The position numbers were made by a program, and so were the translations under genes. This document shows, piece after piece, positions 8,500 to 16,430 of a DNA stretch of 64,000 bases; within the stretch, counting starts at the first letter, position 1, and each line of letters begins with the position of its first letter. This DNA is from Bacteroidaceae bacterium HV4-6-C5C (GTDB taxonomy: Bacteria; Bacteroidota; Bacteroidia; Bacteroidales; Bacteroidaceae): contig VOIU01000005.1 in the NCBI GenBank assembly GCA_007896885.1, positions 149,804-213,803 of the forward strand. Reading direction: 5' to 3'. The notes under the pieces were generated by a model that did not search any database, was not told where the DNA came from, and saw nothing but the letters and a program-made list of their open reading frames with translations.

Positions 8500-10911
8500 A
8501 TGTCGCATCTTCTACCTGAAATTAAAAAAACTATCCTGCCTGAGGAGGAAAGAGCAAGCGTGCGTGAGTTATTGAGGAGTGTTTATGGTTATGAACAGTT
8601 TCGCGAACTGGAAGTGTATGCCGACCTTTTCAAAGGGAAAGAAACTATCCGGATCTCTCAGGGGCAGCTCATAGAGAGTGTGATACAATCGGCTGAATCG
8701 GCGAAAGAAGTAGGTGCGGACTATGATAATATTTTGCTGACCGCTCCTACAGGTGCGGGAAAATCATTGCTGTTTCAGTTGCCTGCTATCTATCTAGGGC
8801 ATGAATATGGCTTGCTGACTATTGTGGTTTCTCCTTTGAAGGCTTTGATTCTTGATCAGGTGGAGAGCCTGCAGGACATAGGCTATGAGCGAGTGGCTTA
8901 TGCTTCATCCGATTTATCTCCGGAACAGAAACAAGAGGTGTACCGGCGGGTGCGCGATGGGGAAGTTGATCTTTTCTATTTATCTCCTGAATTGTTGTTA
9001 TCTTATGACGTAAAACGTTTCATTGGGGAACGACGCCTCGGTTTAGTAGTTGTGGATGAGGCTCATACTGTGACCACTTGGGGTAAAGAGTTTCGTGTGG
9101 ATTATTGGTTCTTGGGCAGGTATCTTAAGAATATAAAGGGTAGTTTGGGGTATTCATTCCCGATTTTTGCCCTTACAGCTACTGCAATATGGCATCCCAA
9201 TGGTAGTGATGATATGGTTTTTGAAACGATACGCTCTTTACAGATGAGTCCCTGTGCGCTTCATGTCGGCATCGTAAAACGAAAAAATATAGGATTTGAC
9301 ATTTGTCCGCTTCTAGTTGAAGAAGGGGAAACTTACGATAAAGCTAAACAGCACGTGATAGCTGAACGAGTGGAAGGTTTTCTGGACGGGCATAAGACGA
9401 TTCTGTATTATCCGTTTGCCGGTGGAATTGATATGAAACTAAAGACGTGGGTCAGGTCTGCTGACTGGCATTGGGTTTCATCGTACTATGGAAAGAAAGA
9501 CAAGGAAGCTAAAGCGGCTATCATAAGTGAGTTTGCCGAAGGAAGCAAGAAAATGATCGTAGCTACCAAAGCTTTTGGTATGGGAGTGGATATCAGTGAT
9601 ATCGATCGTATTTACCATGTAGCTCCTCCAAGCACATTTGTCGATTATATTCAGGAAATAGGTCGTGCTGCCCGTGATGCCGAAATTCATGGTGTTGCCG
9701 CAACTGATTTTCATGAGCGTGACTTCTATTATATGAAACGTTTGCACATGGTAGGCAGTATAGCTCAGGAGCAATTGAGTCTTATACTGAAGAAGCTGAT
9801 GGAAGTCTACCGAATGAAAGGGGAGAAAAAGGAGATGTTGATTTCTTTGTCTGACTTTGAATTTGTGGTGAAGCTTCCTCGTTTAAAGAATAAATTGGAA
9901 TATGAAGCTGAGCTTGGTCAGCTGATTAAAACGGCGTTGCTATGGTTGGAGGATGATTTGAATAAGCGCTTCGATTGTAGTATGCTGTCGGTATCACCAC
10001 AAAATCTCTTAAATGAGGGATATATTCAAGATAAGACAGGTGATTTATTTGTGAAACAATATGCTTCCTATCTGACTAAAGTGGAAGATACGGACGATGT
10101 ATATCAGGCTTCTTTGGATAAGCTGTGGGAAGAATGCTTCCCGGAACTGGGTTATAGGGAATTTAAACAGAAACTTTCAAAAGGAACCTTAGTCGAAGGT
10201 GCAAAGGCGGTTTCGGTAGGCAAGCATGAGGTCTTACTGAAAGAGGATGCCACAGTTATCCGACAACGGATGGATGATTTGTTTGGTAGTCTTAAGCAAT
10301 TGTTTTTTGATAAACTCTATAAATCAAAAGGGCGTTTTGACGAAGAAGAGCTGCGTTCGGTGTTTGCTGCACATGATATGGACGTGCCTTCCGCCAAACG
10401 TTTTATTGGTGCCTTACTCGAGTCCCGTACGGAAGAAGGGCGGAGTGTGAGTTACATTAGCAGTGTGAAGAAAAAAGAAGAGAATAGTTTGTCTTTTACA
10501 GTAACCAAAGGTTTTGACTTGTTGCTTTCGCGTTATCAGAAGTTGTTCTCCCAACGGATTGTGGGTAATAAAGGGGAACGTTTACTATTCTATTGCACTC
10601 CTTTCTCCGATCTGAATATGCTGCTTAATCTGCTCTCCATGCTGAATAGTCTGTCTTTCAGTGTAGAAGGAGGTGGAACTCCTTGTGTGGAAGTGCATAT
10701 TGATAATCCGGAACGTTTGCAGCAGGTAGTGGACTCCAACGAGTACCGCAGCCTTATTTTGGATGAAAACGAACGGATTTTTCAGGAACAGATCGAGCTG
10801 TTTACTTTGTTTTTCGGGAGTAAAATGGATGATGATCAACGTTGGAACTTAGTAGAAGATTACTTTACAGGTATGGGGGTACAGGAGTTGAAGAGTAAAT
10901 ATGTACTTTAA
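8500..10911 (+). CDS. RecQ-like SF2 DNA helicase with unassigned C-terminus
   Basis: 803 residues. The N-terminal 430 residues hold helicase motifs in order: Walker A TAPTGAGKS (about 83-91), SPLKALILDQ (Ia), DEAH with a RecQ-like aromatic loop (DEAHTVTTWGKEFRVDYW, about 187-204), motif III FALTATA, then KAFGMGVDISDIDRIYH and QEIGRAARD (V and VI). After about residue 440 there is no recognisable RQC zinc cluster or HRDC domain; instead about 360 residues I cannot assign. It should unwind or translocate on DNA using ATP. It is not in an obvious defence operon. The gap of about 130 bases upstream holds only the preceding terminator. Confidence 0.85.
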   Translation: MSHLLPEIKKTILPEEERASVRELLRSVYGYEQFRELEVYADLFKGKETIRISQGQLIESVIQSAESAKEVGADYDNILLTAPTGAGKSLLFQLPAIYLGHEYGLLTIVVSPLKALILDQVESLQDIGYERVAYASSDLSPEQKQEVYRRVRDGEVDLFYLSPELLLSYDVKRFIGERRLGLVVVDEAHTVTTWGKEFRVDYWFLGRYLKNIKGSLGYSFPIFALTATAIWHPNGSDDMVFETIRSLQMSPCALHVGIVKRKNIGFDICPLLVEEGETYDKAKQHVIAERVEGFLDGHKTILYYPFAGGIDMKLKTWVRSADWHWVSSYYGKKDKEAKAAIISEFAEGSKKMIVATKAFGMGVDISDIDRIYHVAPPSTFVDYIQEIGRAARDAEIHGVAATDFHERDFYYMKRLHMVGSIAQEQLSLILKKLMEVYRMKGEKKEMLISLSDFEFVVKLPRLKNKLEYEAELGQLIKTALLWLEDDLNKRFDCSMLSVSPQNLLNEGYIQDKTGDLFVKQYASYLTKVEDTDDVYQASLDKLWEECFPELGYREFKQKLSKGTLVEGAKAVSVGKHEVLLKEDATVIRQRMDDLFGSLKQLFFDKLYKSKGRFDEEELRSVFAAHDMDVPSAKRFIGALLESRTEEGRSVSYISSVKKKEENSLSFTVTKGFDLLLSRYQKLFSQRIVGNKGERLLFYCTPFSDLNMLLNLLSMLNSLSFSVEGGGTPCVEVHIDNPERLQQVVDSNEYRSLILDENERIFQEQIELFTLFFGSKMDDDQRWNLVEDYFTGMGVQELKSKYVL

Positions 10912-10942
10912 AATCATTTAACCCAAGTTGGTATTAGTATTA

Positions 10943-10973
10943 TTGCATTATTTGGAAATTAATCATATATTTG
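10943..10973 (+). promoter_or_regulatory. Promoter for the Cys/Lys-rich protein
   Basis: TTG 10943-10945, 20 nt, TATATTTG 10966-10973. The leader is about 75 nt and contains a short ACTC/GAGT hairpin followed by six T at 11004-11021, possibly a weak attenuator. Confidence 0.65.
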
Positions 10974-11053
10974 TTTTGAACTAATTGCTCTTAGGAGGTT
11001 GTTACTCTTAACGAGTTTTTTGATTGATAATACTAATTTAAAAAAGGATTCTT

Positions 11054-11308
11054 ATGAAGAAGTTTATGGTATGTGCGGCTTTTGCTTTTGCAATGGTTGC
11101 TTTCGGTACAGTGAATGCTCAGAATGCTGCTAAAGATTCTAAGGCTAAGACAGAACAGTGCTGCAAAAAAGGCGGCGATAAGAAGTGCTGTGATAAGGCT
11201 AAAGCCGGTGATAAAAAGAGTTGTGACAAGAAAGCCGATGACAAGAAATGTTGTGATAAGAAGGCTGATGTGAAAGCTACTTCAAAGAAGGCTGCTGATA
11301 AGAAATAA
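11054..11308 (+). CDS. Secreted Cys-Cys/Lys repeat protein
   Basis: 84 residues. A signal peptide runs to about residue 22 (AFGTVNA before QN). The mature part is almost only Lys, Asp, Ala and Cys: seven cysteines arranged as CC, CC, SC and CC pairs, each inside a DKK-CC-DKK-type unit spaced by 9-16 residues. No family name is known to me. Paired cysteines in an exported, highly charged chain suggest metal binding or oxidative buffering in the periplasm; this is inference. It has its own promoter. Confidence 0.75.
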   Translation: MKKFMVCAAFAFAMVAFGTVNAQNAAKDSKAKTEQCCKKGGDKKCCDKAKAGDKKSCDKKADDKKCCDKKADVKATSKKAADKK

Positions 11309-11329
11309 TTGGCAAGATTAATATGGTTA

Positions 11330-11368
11330 TTGAAGAGAGGAATGTCTTGTACGTTTCTCTTTTTTTTA
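11330..11368 (+). terminator. Possible terminator after the Cys-rich gene
   Basis: An imperfect AGAGAGGAA / GTTTCTCT stem followed by a run of eight T. The stem is weak but the T run is clear. Confidence 0.5.
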
Positions 11369-11432
11369 TCTGTGTTCCTGCTATTGCTTCTTTATATTGA
11401 GATAATGATTTCTGTTTTATACTATTTGAATA

Positions 11433-11981
11433 ATGAGCTATTGTACTTATATTCCCAATATGACAGAACCTAGTAAGAGTCTGCATAAAAAATATCATGA
11501 TTTTCATTATGGTTTTCCCATTCATGATGACAATGAATTGTTTGGACGTTTGATTCTCGAAATTAACCAAGCTGGTTTAAGTTGGGAAACTATTCTAAAA
11601 AAAGAGGATGGTTTTCGCCGGGCTTATGATAATTTCAATATCCAAAAGATTGCTGCTTATACAGAGGTTGATCGGGAGCGGTTGTTGAATGACCCAGGAA
11701 TTATACGCAATAAACTTAAAATAAATGCTGCAATTGAGAATGCTAAAGCTCTTCTTCTGTTGCAAGAAGAGTATGGTAGTTTTGAAAAATGGTTGGAGCA
11801 CCATCATCCTAAGACAAGAGATGAGTGGATGAAAATCTTTAAAAAGACGTTTAAGTTTACAGGTGGGGAGATTGTCAATGAATTCTTGATGAGTATCGGT
11901 TACCTTAAAGGTGCTCATGACGAAGACTGCCCCGTTCATCAACAGATATTGAGGCTTAACCCGATGTGGATGAAAAAATAA
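11433..11981 (+). CDS. tag: DNA-3-methyladenine glycosylase I
   Basis: 182 residues, full length for Tag, which removes 3-methyladenine from alkylated DNA by cutting the N-glycosidic bond. The family core NQAGLSWETILKKEDGFR (from about residue 45) is present with the conserved Glu at 43, and the zinc-site residues can be matched: Cys4, His22 in KKYHDFHYG, and His162/Cys166 in GAHDEDC. It stands alone between two intergenic stretches; no ada or other repair gene is linked. An ATG ten codons in is possible, but Cys4 supports the first ATG. Confidence 0.92.
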   Translation: MSYCTYIPNMTEPSKSLHKKYHDFHYGFPIHDDNELFGRLILEINQAGLSWETILKKEDGFRRAYDNFNIQKIAAYTEVDRERLLNDPGIIRNKLKINAAIENAKALLLLQEEYGSFEKWLEHHHPKTRDEWMKIFKKTFKFTGGEIVNEFLMSIGYLKGAHDEDCPVHQQILRLNPMWMKK

Positions 11982-12369
11982 ATGTAAGGTGGCTTTTATT
12001 TGCGATTCTTATTTGATGTAAATAAAAGAGAAATAATGCCGGTTCCTTCCATGCAAGAGAACCTTGATTCTCAATATTAGTATATATGTTTTATATTGAT
12101 AATATTGTTTGATGTATGCTGTATTATTTGTTGTCTCAGTTTATCTGTGTTTTAATTTGGATATTTTATTTATATAATTGTATATTAATATATTGTGTAT
12201 GAAATGGTGTTGTGATAATATATTTTATGGTAAATATTGATTTATAAAACAAATAAGAAAATTAATTGTTTTATAAAAGACATGCATATGCATGATGATT
12301 TGTAGCGTACGTTTTGATAACCGTTTTGTGGTGTTTTTATATATAATGTTTAATTTAAAATTTTAAATT
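11982..12369. other. AT-rich intergenic region with palindromes
   Basis: 388 bases with no gene seen. It contains a 9-bp inverted repeat just after the tag stop (11993-12001 with 12020-12028), a GGTTC/GAACC hairpin near 12041-12063, a perfect 12-bp inverted repeat (12241-12252 with 12266-12277) and a perfect 14-bp palindrome CATGCATATGCATG at 12281-12294. The last two sit 75-130 bases before the stefin-like gene and may be regulatory. Confidence 0.5.
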
Positions 12370-12657
12370 ATGGAAAACGCATTTGTTGAAGGTGGTTATA
12401 CCGCTTTCGGGTTATTGAATTCGGATGAAAAACATCTGTTCGAAAAAGTTTTAGCACCTCTTGTAGGAGCTAAACATGTTCCTTTGGCAGTGGCTACTCA
12501 GATTGTAAATGGTACCAATTATGCTTTTTTCTGTGAATCCAAAGTTGTAAGACCGGATGCCGTTGCTTATAACACATTGGTTATTATCCATCAGCCTTTA
12601 CCAAACGTAAATGAGCCTCCTACACTTGTGGAAATTAAAAGAGTGAAGATTATCTAA
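12370..12657 (+). CDS. Stefin/cystatin-like small protein
   Basis: 95 residues, no signal peptide, so intracellular like eukaryotic stefins. Features line up with the stefin plan: Gly-Gly near the N-terminus (VEGGYT, residues 8-9), a helix (EKHLFEKVLAPLVGA), then the first-hairpin signature QxVxG as ATQIVNGTNY (about residues 42-51; stefins have QVVAGTNY), a strand, and a Leu-Pro second hairpin with LPNVNE (stefin LPGQNE). Cystatins block papain-type cysteine proteases by inserting these three elements. Whether this protein inhibits anything is unproved. A hairpin overlaps its stop codon. The upstream region carries strong palindromes. Confidence 0.6.
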   Translation: MENAFVEGGYTAFGLLNSDEKHLFEKVLAPLVGAKHVPLAVATQIVNGTNYAFFCESKVVRPDAVAYNTLVIIHQPLPNVNEPPTLVEIKRVKII

Positions 12658-12676
12658 ACCCGTGTGATGGGTTTAG
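12654..12676 (+). terminator. Hairpin overlapping the stefin-like stop codon
   Basis: CTAAACCC pairs perfectly with GGGTTTAG around a 7-nt loop. No T run follows directly, so it is a weak terminator or an RNA-stabilising end. Confidence 0.5.
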
Positions 12677-12804
12677 TATATCTCTATGATGATTTTACTG
12701 TCGATAAAAGATTATCTGTTCATTGATAAGGATGAGGTAGCTTTTATCTTCAACCGTAGATCAGCACAAATTCCGAATTTGTGTTCGTATCTTAATAAAA
12801 GAAA

Positions 12805-12830
12805 AGCCTGCAAATTTGAATTTGCAGGCT
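12805..12830 (-). terminator. Terminator of the tRNA-Ser gene
   Basis: A perfect 12-bp stem, AGCCTGCAAATT with its complement, around TG. Read on the minus strand it is followed by TTTTCTTTTATT, so it fits the tRNA gene transcribed leftwards. It could also stop rightward transcripts. Confidence 0.75.
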
Positions 12831-12848
12831 TCTATCTTCAAGAAATCG

Positions 12849-12935
12849 CGGAAAGACAGGGATTCGAACCCTGGGAACAGTTGCCCGTTCACCGCATTTC
12901 GAGTGCGGCCCGATCGACCACTCCGGCATCTTTCC
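12849..12935 (-). tRNA. tRNA-Ser(CGA)
   Basis: An 87-nt cloverleaf with a long variable arm typical of serine tRNA. The acceptor arms GGAAAGA and TCTTTCC pair, the T-loop GTTCGAATC is present and the anticodon loop reads CT-CGA-AA, decoding UCG. No CCA is encoded. Confidence 0.95.
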
Positions 12936-13120
12936 TTGTGTAAGGAAAAGCATAGACTACCATAGTATCACATACTTTTGCAAAGGTAGTATCTTTTGTT
13001 GTTATCTTGAATTTTTCTATTCTTTTTTTGTCTGTTTTAGTGAGTGATTTTTATAATTCATCTGACTACGATATCTTTATTGCCCACGTTGTTGGGCTGA
13101 ACAAAAAAGAAAAAGACTTG

Positions 13121-13152
13121 TTGTTTCATTAAGTGTAAAACTCATATATTTG
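13121..13152 (+). promoter_or_regulatory. Promoter for the beta-barrel protein gene
   Basis: TTG 13121-13123, 21 nt, TATATTTG 13145-13152, then a leader of about 20 nt. Confidence 0.6.
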
Positions 13153-13176
13153 TCACGGAAATAAAACAAAAGACTT

Positions 13177-13770
13177 ATGAAAAAAATTATTAGTGTATTT
13201 TTAATAGGCGTATGTAGCCTGGCAATGGCTATACCTGTTCAGGCACAATTGATTAAATGGGGTGTGAAAGGCGGTGTGAATCTTTCTAAAATAGATGTTG
13301 ATGGCGGATATAAAGGAAATAAGGATAATAATACCGGTTTCTTTGTTGGTCCGATGGCCGAATTAACTATTCCTATAATTGGATTAGGTGTTGATGGAGC
13401 TTTGCTGTTTTCGCAGAGAAAAACTGAGCTCAGTGATAATACCTTAAAACAGACAGGGGTAGAAATACCGGTCAACTTGAAGTATACAATTGGAATGGGG
13501 AGTGCTTTTGGGCTTTATTTTGCTGCGGGTCCCGATTTCTTCTTCGATTTTACCGGAGACAAAACATTTTCGGATTATGATATAACGAAGAAAACAGCTC
13601 AAGTGGGTTTGAATTTGGGTGCTGGTCTTAAGTTGTTGAGACATTTGCAAGTCGGAGTTAATTATCAAATCCCTATGGGTGATAGCTTTACATGGAAAAA
13701 TACAAAAGACGCCATTGATGGAAATGGGAAAACGAAGACTTGGCAGATATCTGCTGCATACATTTTTTAA
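13177..13770 (+). CDS. Outer-membrane beta-barrel protein (porin-like)
   Basis: 197 residues. A signal peptide ends at VQAQ (about residue 24). The mature chain starts WGVKGGVNLSKID, the usual opening strand of small Bacteroidota beta-barrels, and continues with alternating hydrophobic strands (GFFVGPMAEL, VPVNLKYTIG-like, GLYFAAGPDFFF, VGLNLGAGLKL, LQVGVNYQIP) to a C-terminal aromatic residue (ISAAYIF), the outer-membrane insertion signal. The substrate or role is unknown. It is a single-gene unit with its own promoter and terminator. Confidence 0.85.
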   Translation: MKKIISVFLIGVCSLAMAIPVQAQLIKWGVKGGVNLSKIDVDGGYKGNKDNNTGFFVGPMAELTIPIIGLGVDGALLFSQRKTELSDNTLKQTGVEIPVNLKYTIGMGSAFGLYFAAGPDFFFDFTGDKTFSDYDITKKTAQVGLNLGAGLKLLRHLQVGVNYQIPMGDSFTWKNTKDAIDGNGKTKTWQISAAYIF

Positions 13771-13819
13771 TTAGACGCTTCTTATAGGTTGTGTCTTTTG
13801 CTTTTGAGATAATATATTC

Positions 13820-13854
13820 AGCGGGTTGCTAAACAAGCAATCCGCTTCTTTTTT
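13820..13854 (+). terminator. Terminator after the beta-barrel gene
   Basis: AGCGGGTTGCT pairs with AGCAATCCGCT (one G-U) around a short loop, followed by TCTTTTTT. Confidence 0.85.
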
Positions 13855-13927
13855 GAATATGTTTGTCCTGCTTTGAAACATTTCGTTTTTTCGAAAATTC
13901 CGAGAGTGTGTTTTGCATACTTCTTCT

Positions 13928-13935
13928 TATCTTTG
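13928..13935 (+). promoter_or_regulatory. Candidate -7 box before priA
   Basis: TATCTTTG followed by CC, only 8 bases before the ATG at 13944. No well-spaced TTG was found upstream. If it is used, the priA message would be nearly leaderless. Confidence 0.45.
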
Positions 13936-13943
13936 CCTCACGT

Positions 13944-16415
13944 ATGGATAAATTCGTGGATGTCATATTGCCCTTACCTTTGCCTCGGTGTTTTACTTAT
14001 TCTCTGCCACAAGAATGGGAGGATACTTTATGTGTGGGTTGCAGGGTGGTTGTTCCTTTCGGTCGGAAGAAGTATTATACGGGAATTGTAAGTGGCATAC
14101 ATCAATCTGCTCCCGAAGGTTATGAGGTGAAGCCAGTGGTTTCTGTATTGGATAAATCCTCTATTTTATTTGAAGAACAGTTTCGCTTTTGGGAATGGCT
14201 ATCCGATTATTATCTCTGCACTCTTGGCGATGTATATAAAGCCGCTTTGCCTTCAGGCTTGAAACTTGAGAGCGAAACAGTGGTGGTCTATAATCCTGAT
14301 TTTGAATCGGAAATTCCTTTGACGGAAAAAGAAAATGTGGTGCTTCGTTTGCTTTTGACTGAGCCGGAGCAGACAGTGACCCGATTGGAAAAAGATAGTG
14401 GGATAAAGAATGTATTGCCGATCGTAAAGTCTCTATTGGATAAAGAAGCTTTATTTGTGAAAGAGGAATTGAAGCGAACCTATAAGCCAAAGACAGAAAA
14501 CCGTGTGCGTTTGACTGGCAACATGATGAATGAACGGCGGCTAAAAATTTTGTTTGATGAATTATCACGAGCACCTAAACAATTGGATTTGCTCATGAAA
14601 TATATTGAATTGTCCGGATTATTGGCTGCTGATGGGCTCTCCGATCAATTCAAAGAAGTTACAAAGAAAGAATTACTCCAGCGTAGTGGCGCTTCCCCAG
14701 CTGTTTTCAATGCTTTGTGCGAAAAACATATTTTTGAAACATACTTGCAGGACGTAGCTCGTCTGCAGGATATTAACGCAACGTTATCTCCCGTAAATGC
14801 CCTTAATGAACATCAAGATCGAGCCTATAAAGAGATACTATCATGTTTTAAATCGAAGAATGTTTGTTTGTTGCACGGGGTGACTGCAAGTGGTAAAACT
14901 GAGGTCTACATTCATTTGATAGAGAATATGATTCGTCAGGGAAAGCAGGTACTATATCTTTTGCCCGAGATAGCACTTACTACCCAGATAACCGATCGAT
15001 TGCAACGCGTATTCGGAGACCGACTGGGTATATATCATTCCAAATTTCCAGATGCTGAACGGGTAGAGATTTGGCAAAAGCAACTGACGGATAAGTCGTA
15101 TGATATCATATTGGGCGTACGTTCTTCGGTATTCTTACCTTTTAGTCGGCTTGGGCTTGTCATCGTTGATGAAGAACACGAAAATACTTATAAACAGCAA
15201 GATCCGGCTCCACGTTATCATGCCCGTAATGCTGCTATCATGTTAGCTTCAATGTATGGAGCTAAAACCCTTCTGGGTACGGCTACTCCTTCCATTGAAT
15301 CATGGCATAATGCTACTTCAAGTAAGTACGGATTGGTAACGTTGCATGAGCGTTATAAGGATATCCGACTCCCCGAAATCATCCCTGTGGATATAAAGGA
15401 GTTGAATAGAAAAAAGCGTATGAACGGACCGTTTTCGCCATTATTGCTTGAGTATGTACGTGAAGCCTTGGAGCAACATGAGCAAGTCATCTTATTTCAA
15501 AATCGCCGTGGGTTTGCTCCTATGGTAGAATGTCGCACATGCGGATGGACACCCAAATGTCAAAACTGTGATGTGAGTTTGACATACCATAAAGGCTTGA
15601 ACCAACTAACTTGTCATTATTGTGGTTATACGACTCAGTTGCCTCGTATGTGTCCTGCTTGTGATGGTACCGATTTGCGTAATAGAGGTTTTGGAACCGA
15701 AAAGATAGAGGATGATATAAAGGTTATTTTTCCGGAAGCAACTGTTGCCCGTATGGATTTGGACACGACCCGTACACGTACTGCTTATGAGCGCATTATT
15801 TCGGATTTTGAACGGGGAAGAACAAACATCTTGATCGGAACACAGATGGTGTCAAAAGGTTTGGACTTTGACCATGTTAGTGTAGTTGGTATTCTTGATG
15901 CCGATGCAATGATGAACTTTCCCGACTTTCGCGCTTATGAACGCGCCTTTCAGTTGATGGCACAAGTTTCCGGCCGTGCAGGGCGAAAGAATAAAAGAGG
16001 GCGTGTGATTTTGCAGACTAGAAATATTACCCATCCTATTATTGCTGAAGTTATAGATAATGACTTTAAGCGCATGGTATCCGATCAGTTGACTGAACGG
16101 CAAATGTTTCATTATCCTCCTTATTACAGGTTGATTTATGTCTATTTGAAAAACCGTAACGAACAATTGTTGGAAATTATGGCGCAAGCTATGGGAACAA
16201 AGTTGCGAGCTGTTTTCGGTAACCGGATTTTGGGCCCTGATAAACCTCCTGTAGCACGCATACAAACTTTGTTCATTCGCAAAATAATGCTAAAAATAGA
16301 ATATAATGCTCCTATGAGTAGAATCAGAGAATTACTCCTTCGCGTGCAAAAAGAAATGCAGGAAAGTGATCATTTCAAGTCTTTAATAGTCTACTATGAC
16401 GTGGACCCAATGTAA
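13944..16415 (+). CDS. priA: Primosomal protein N' (PriA helicase)
   Basis: 823 residues from the ATG at 13944, whose next residues DKFVDVILPLPLPRCFTY are the conserved start of the 3'-DNA-binding domain; the frame is open further upstream but with no family similarity. PriA recognises stalled forks and reloads the replicative helicase. Walker A GVTASGKTEVY lies near 312 and DEEH near 409. A zinc domain at about 530-572 carries eight cysteines in CxxC pairs (CRTCGW, CQNC, CHYC, CPAC), and GTQMVSKGLDFDHV and SGRAGR are helicase motifs V and VI. It leads a run with the Nim-like and phosphatase genes 15 and 4 bases apart. Confidence 0.96.
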   Translation: MDKFVDVILPLPLPRCFTYSLPQEWEDTLCVGCRVVVPFGRKKYYTGIVSGIHQSAPEGYEVKPVVSVLDKSSILFEEQFRFWEWLSDYYLCTLGDVYKAALPSGLKLESETVVVYNPDFESEIPLTEKENVVLRLLLTEPEQTVTRLEKDSGIKNVLPIVKSLLDKEALFVKEELKRTYKPKTENRVRLTGNMMNERRLKILFDELSRAPKQLDLLMKYIELSGLLAADGLSDQFKEVTKKELLQRSGASPAVFNALCEKHIFETYLQDVARLQDINATLSPVNALNEHQDRAYKEILSCFKSKNVCLLHGVTASGKTEVYIHLIENMIRQGKQVLYLLPEIALTTQITDRLQRVFGDRLGIYHSKFPDAERVEIWQKQLTDKSYDIILGVRSSVFLPFSRLGLVIVDEEHENTYKQQDPAPRYHARNAAIMLASMYGAKTLLGTATPSIESWHNATSSKYGLVTLHERYKDIRLPEIIPVDIKELNRKKRMNGPFSPLLLEYVREALEQHEQVILFQNRRGFAPMVECRTCGWTPKCQNCDVSLTYHKGLNQLTCHYCGYTTQLPRMCPACDGTDLRNRGFGTEKIEDDIKVIFPEATVARMDLDTTRTRTAYERIISDFERGRTNILIGTQMVSKGLDFDHVSVVGILDADAMMNFPDFRAYERAFQLMAQVSGRAGRKNKRGRVILQTRNITHPIIAEVIDNDFKRMVSDQLTERQMFHYPPYYRLIYVYLKNRNEQLLEIMAQAMGTKLRAVFGNRILGPDKPPVARIQTLFIRKIMLKIEYNAPMSRIRELLLRVQKEMQESDHFKSLIVYYDVDPM

Positions 16416-16430
16416 TTTCTAGATACCAAT

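Noticed and set aside
11150..11300. Short repeats that could suggest a CRISPR-like array
   Set aside because: The repeats are in-frame codons of the Lys/Cys-rich protein and have no spacer structure. No CRISPR array was seen anywhere in the window.
12686..12943. 85-codon plus-strand frame after the stefin-like gene
   Set aside because: Half of it is antisense to tRNA-Ser and it crosses a strong terminator; no family similarity.
13863..13943. N-terminal extension of priA
   Set aside because: Begins with a non-ATG codon, crosses the promoter-like box and has no similarity; the conserved start is at 13944.
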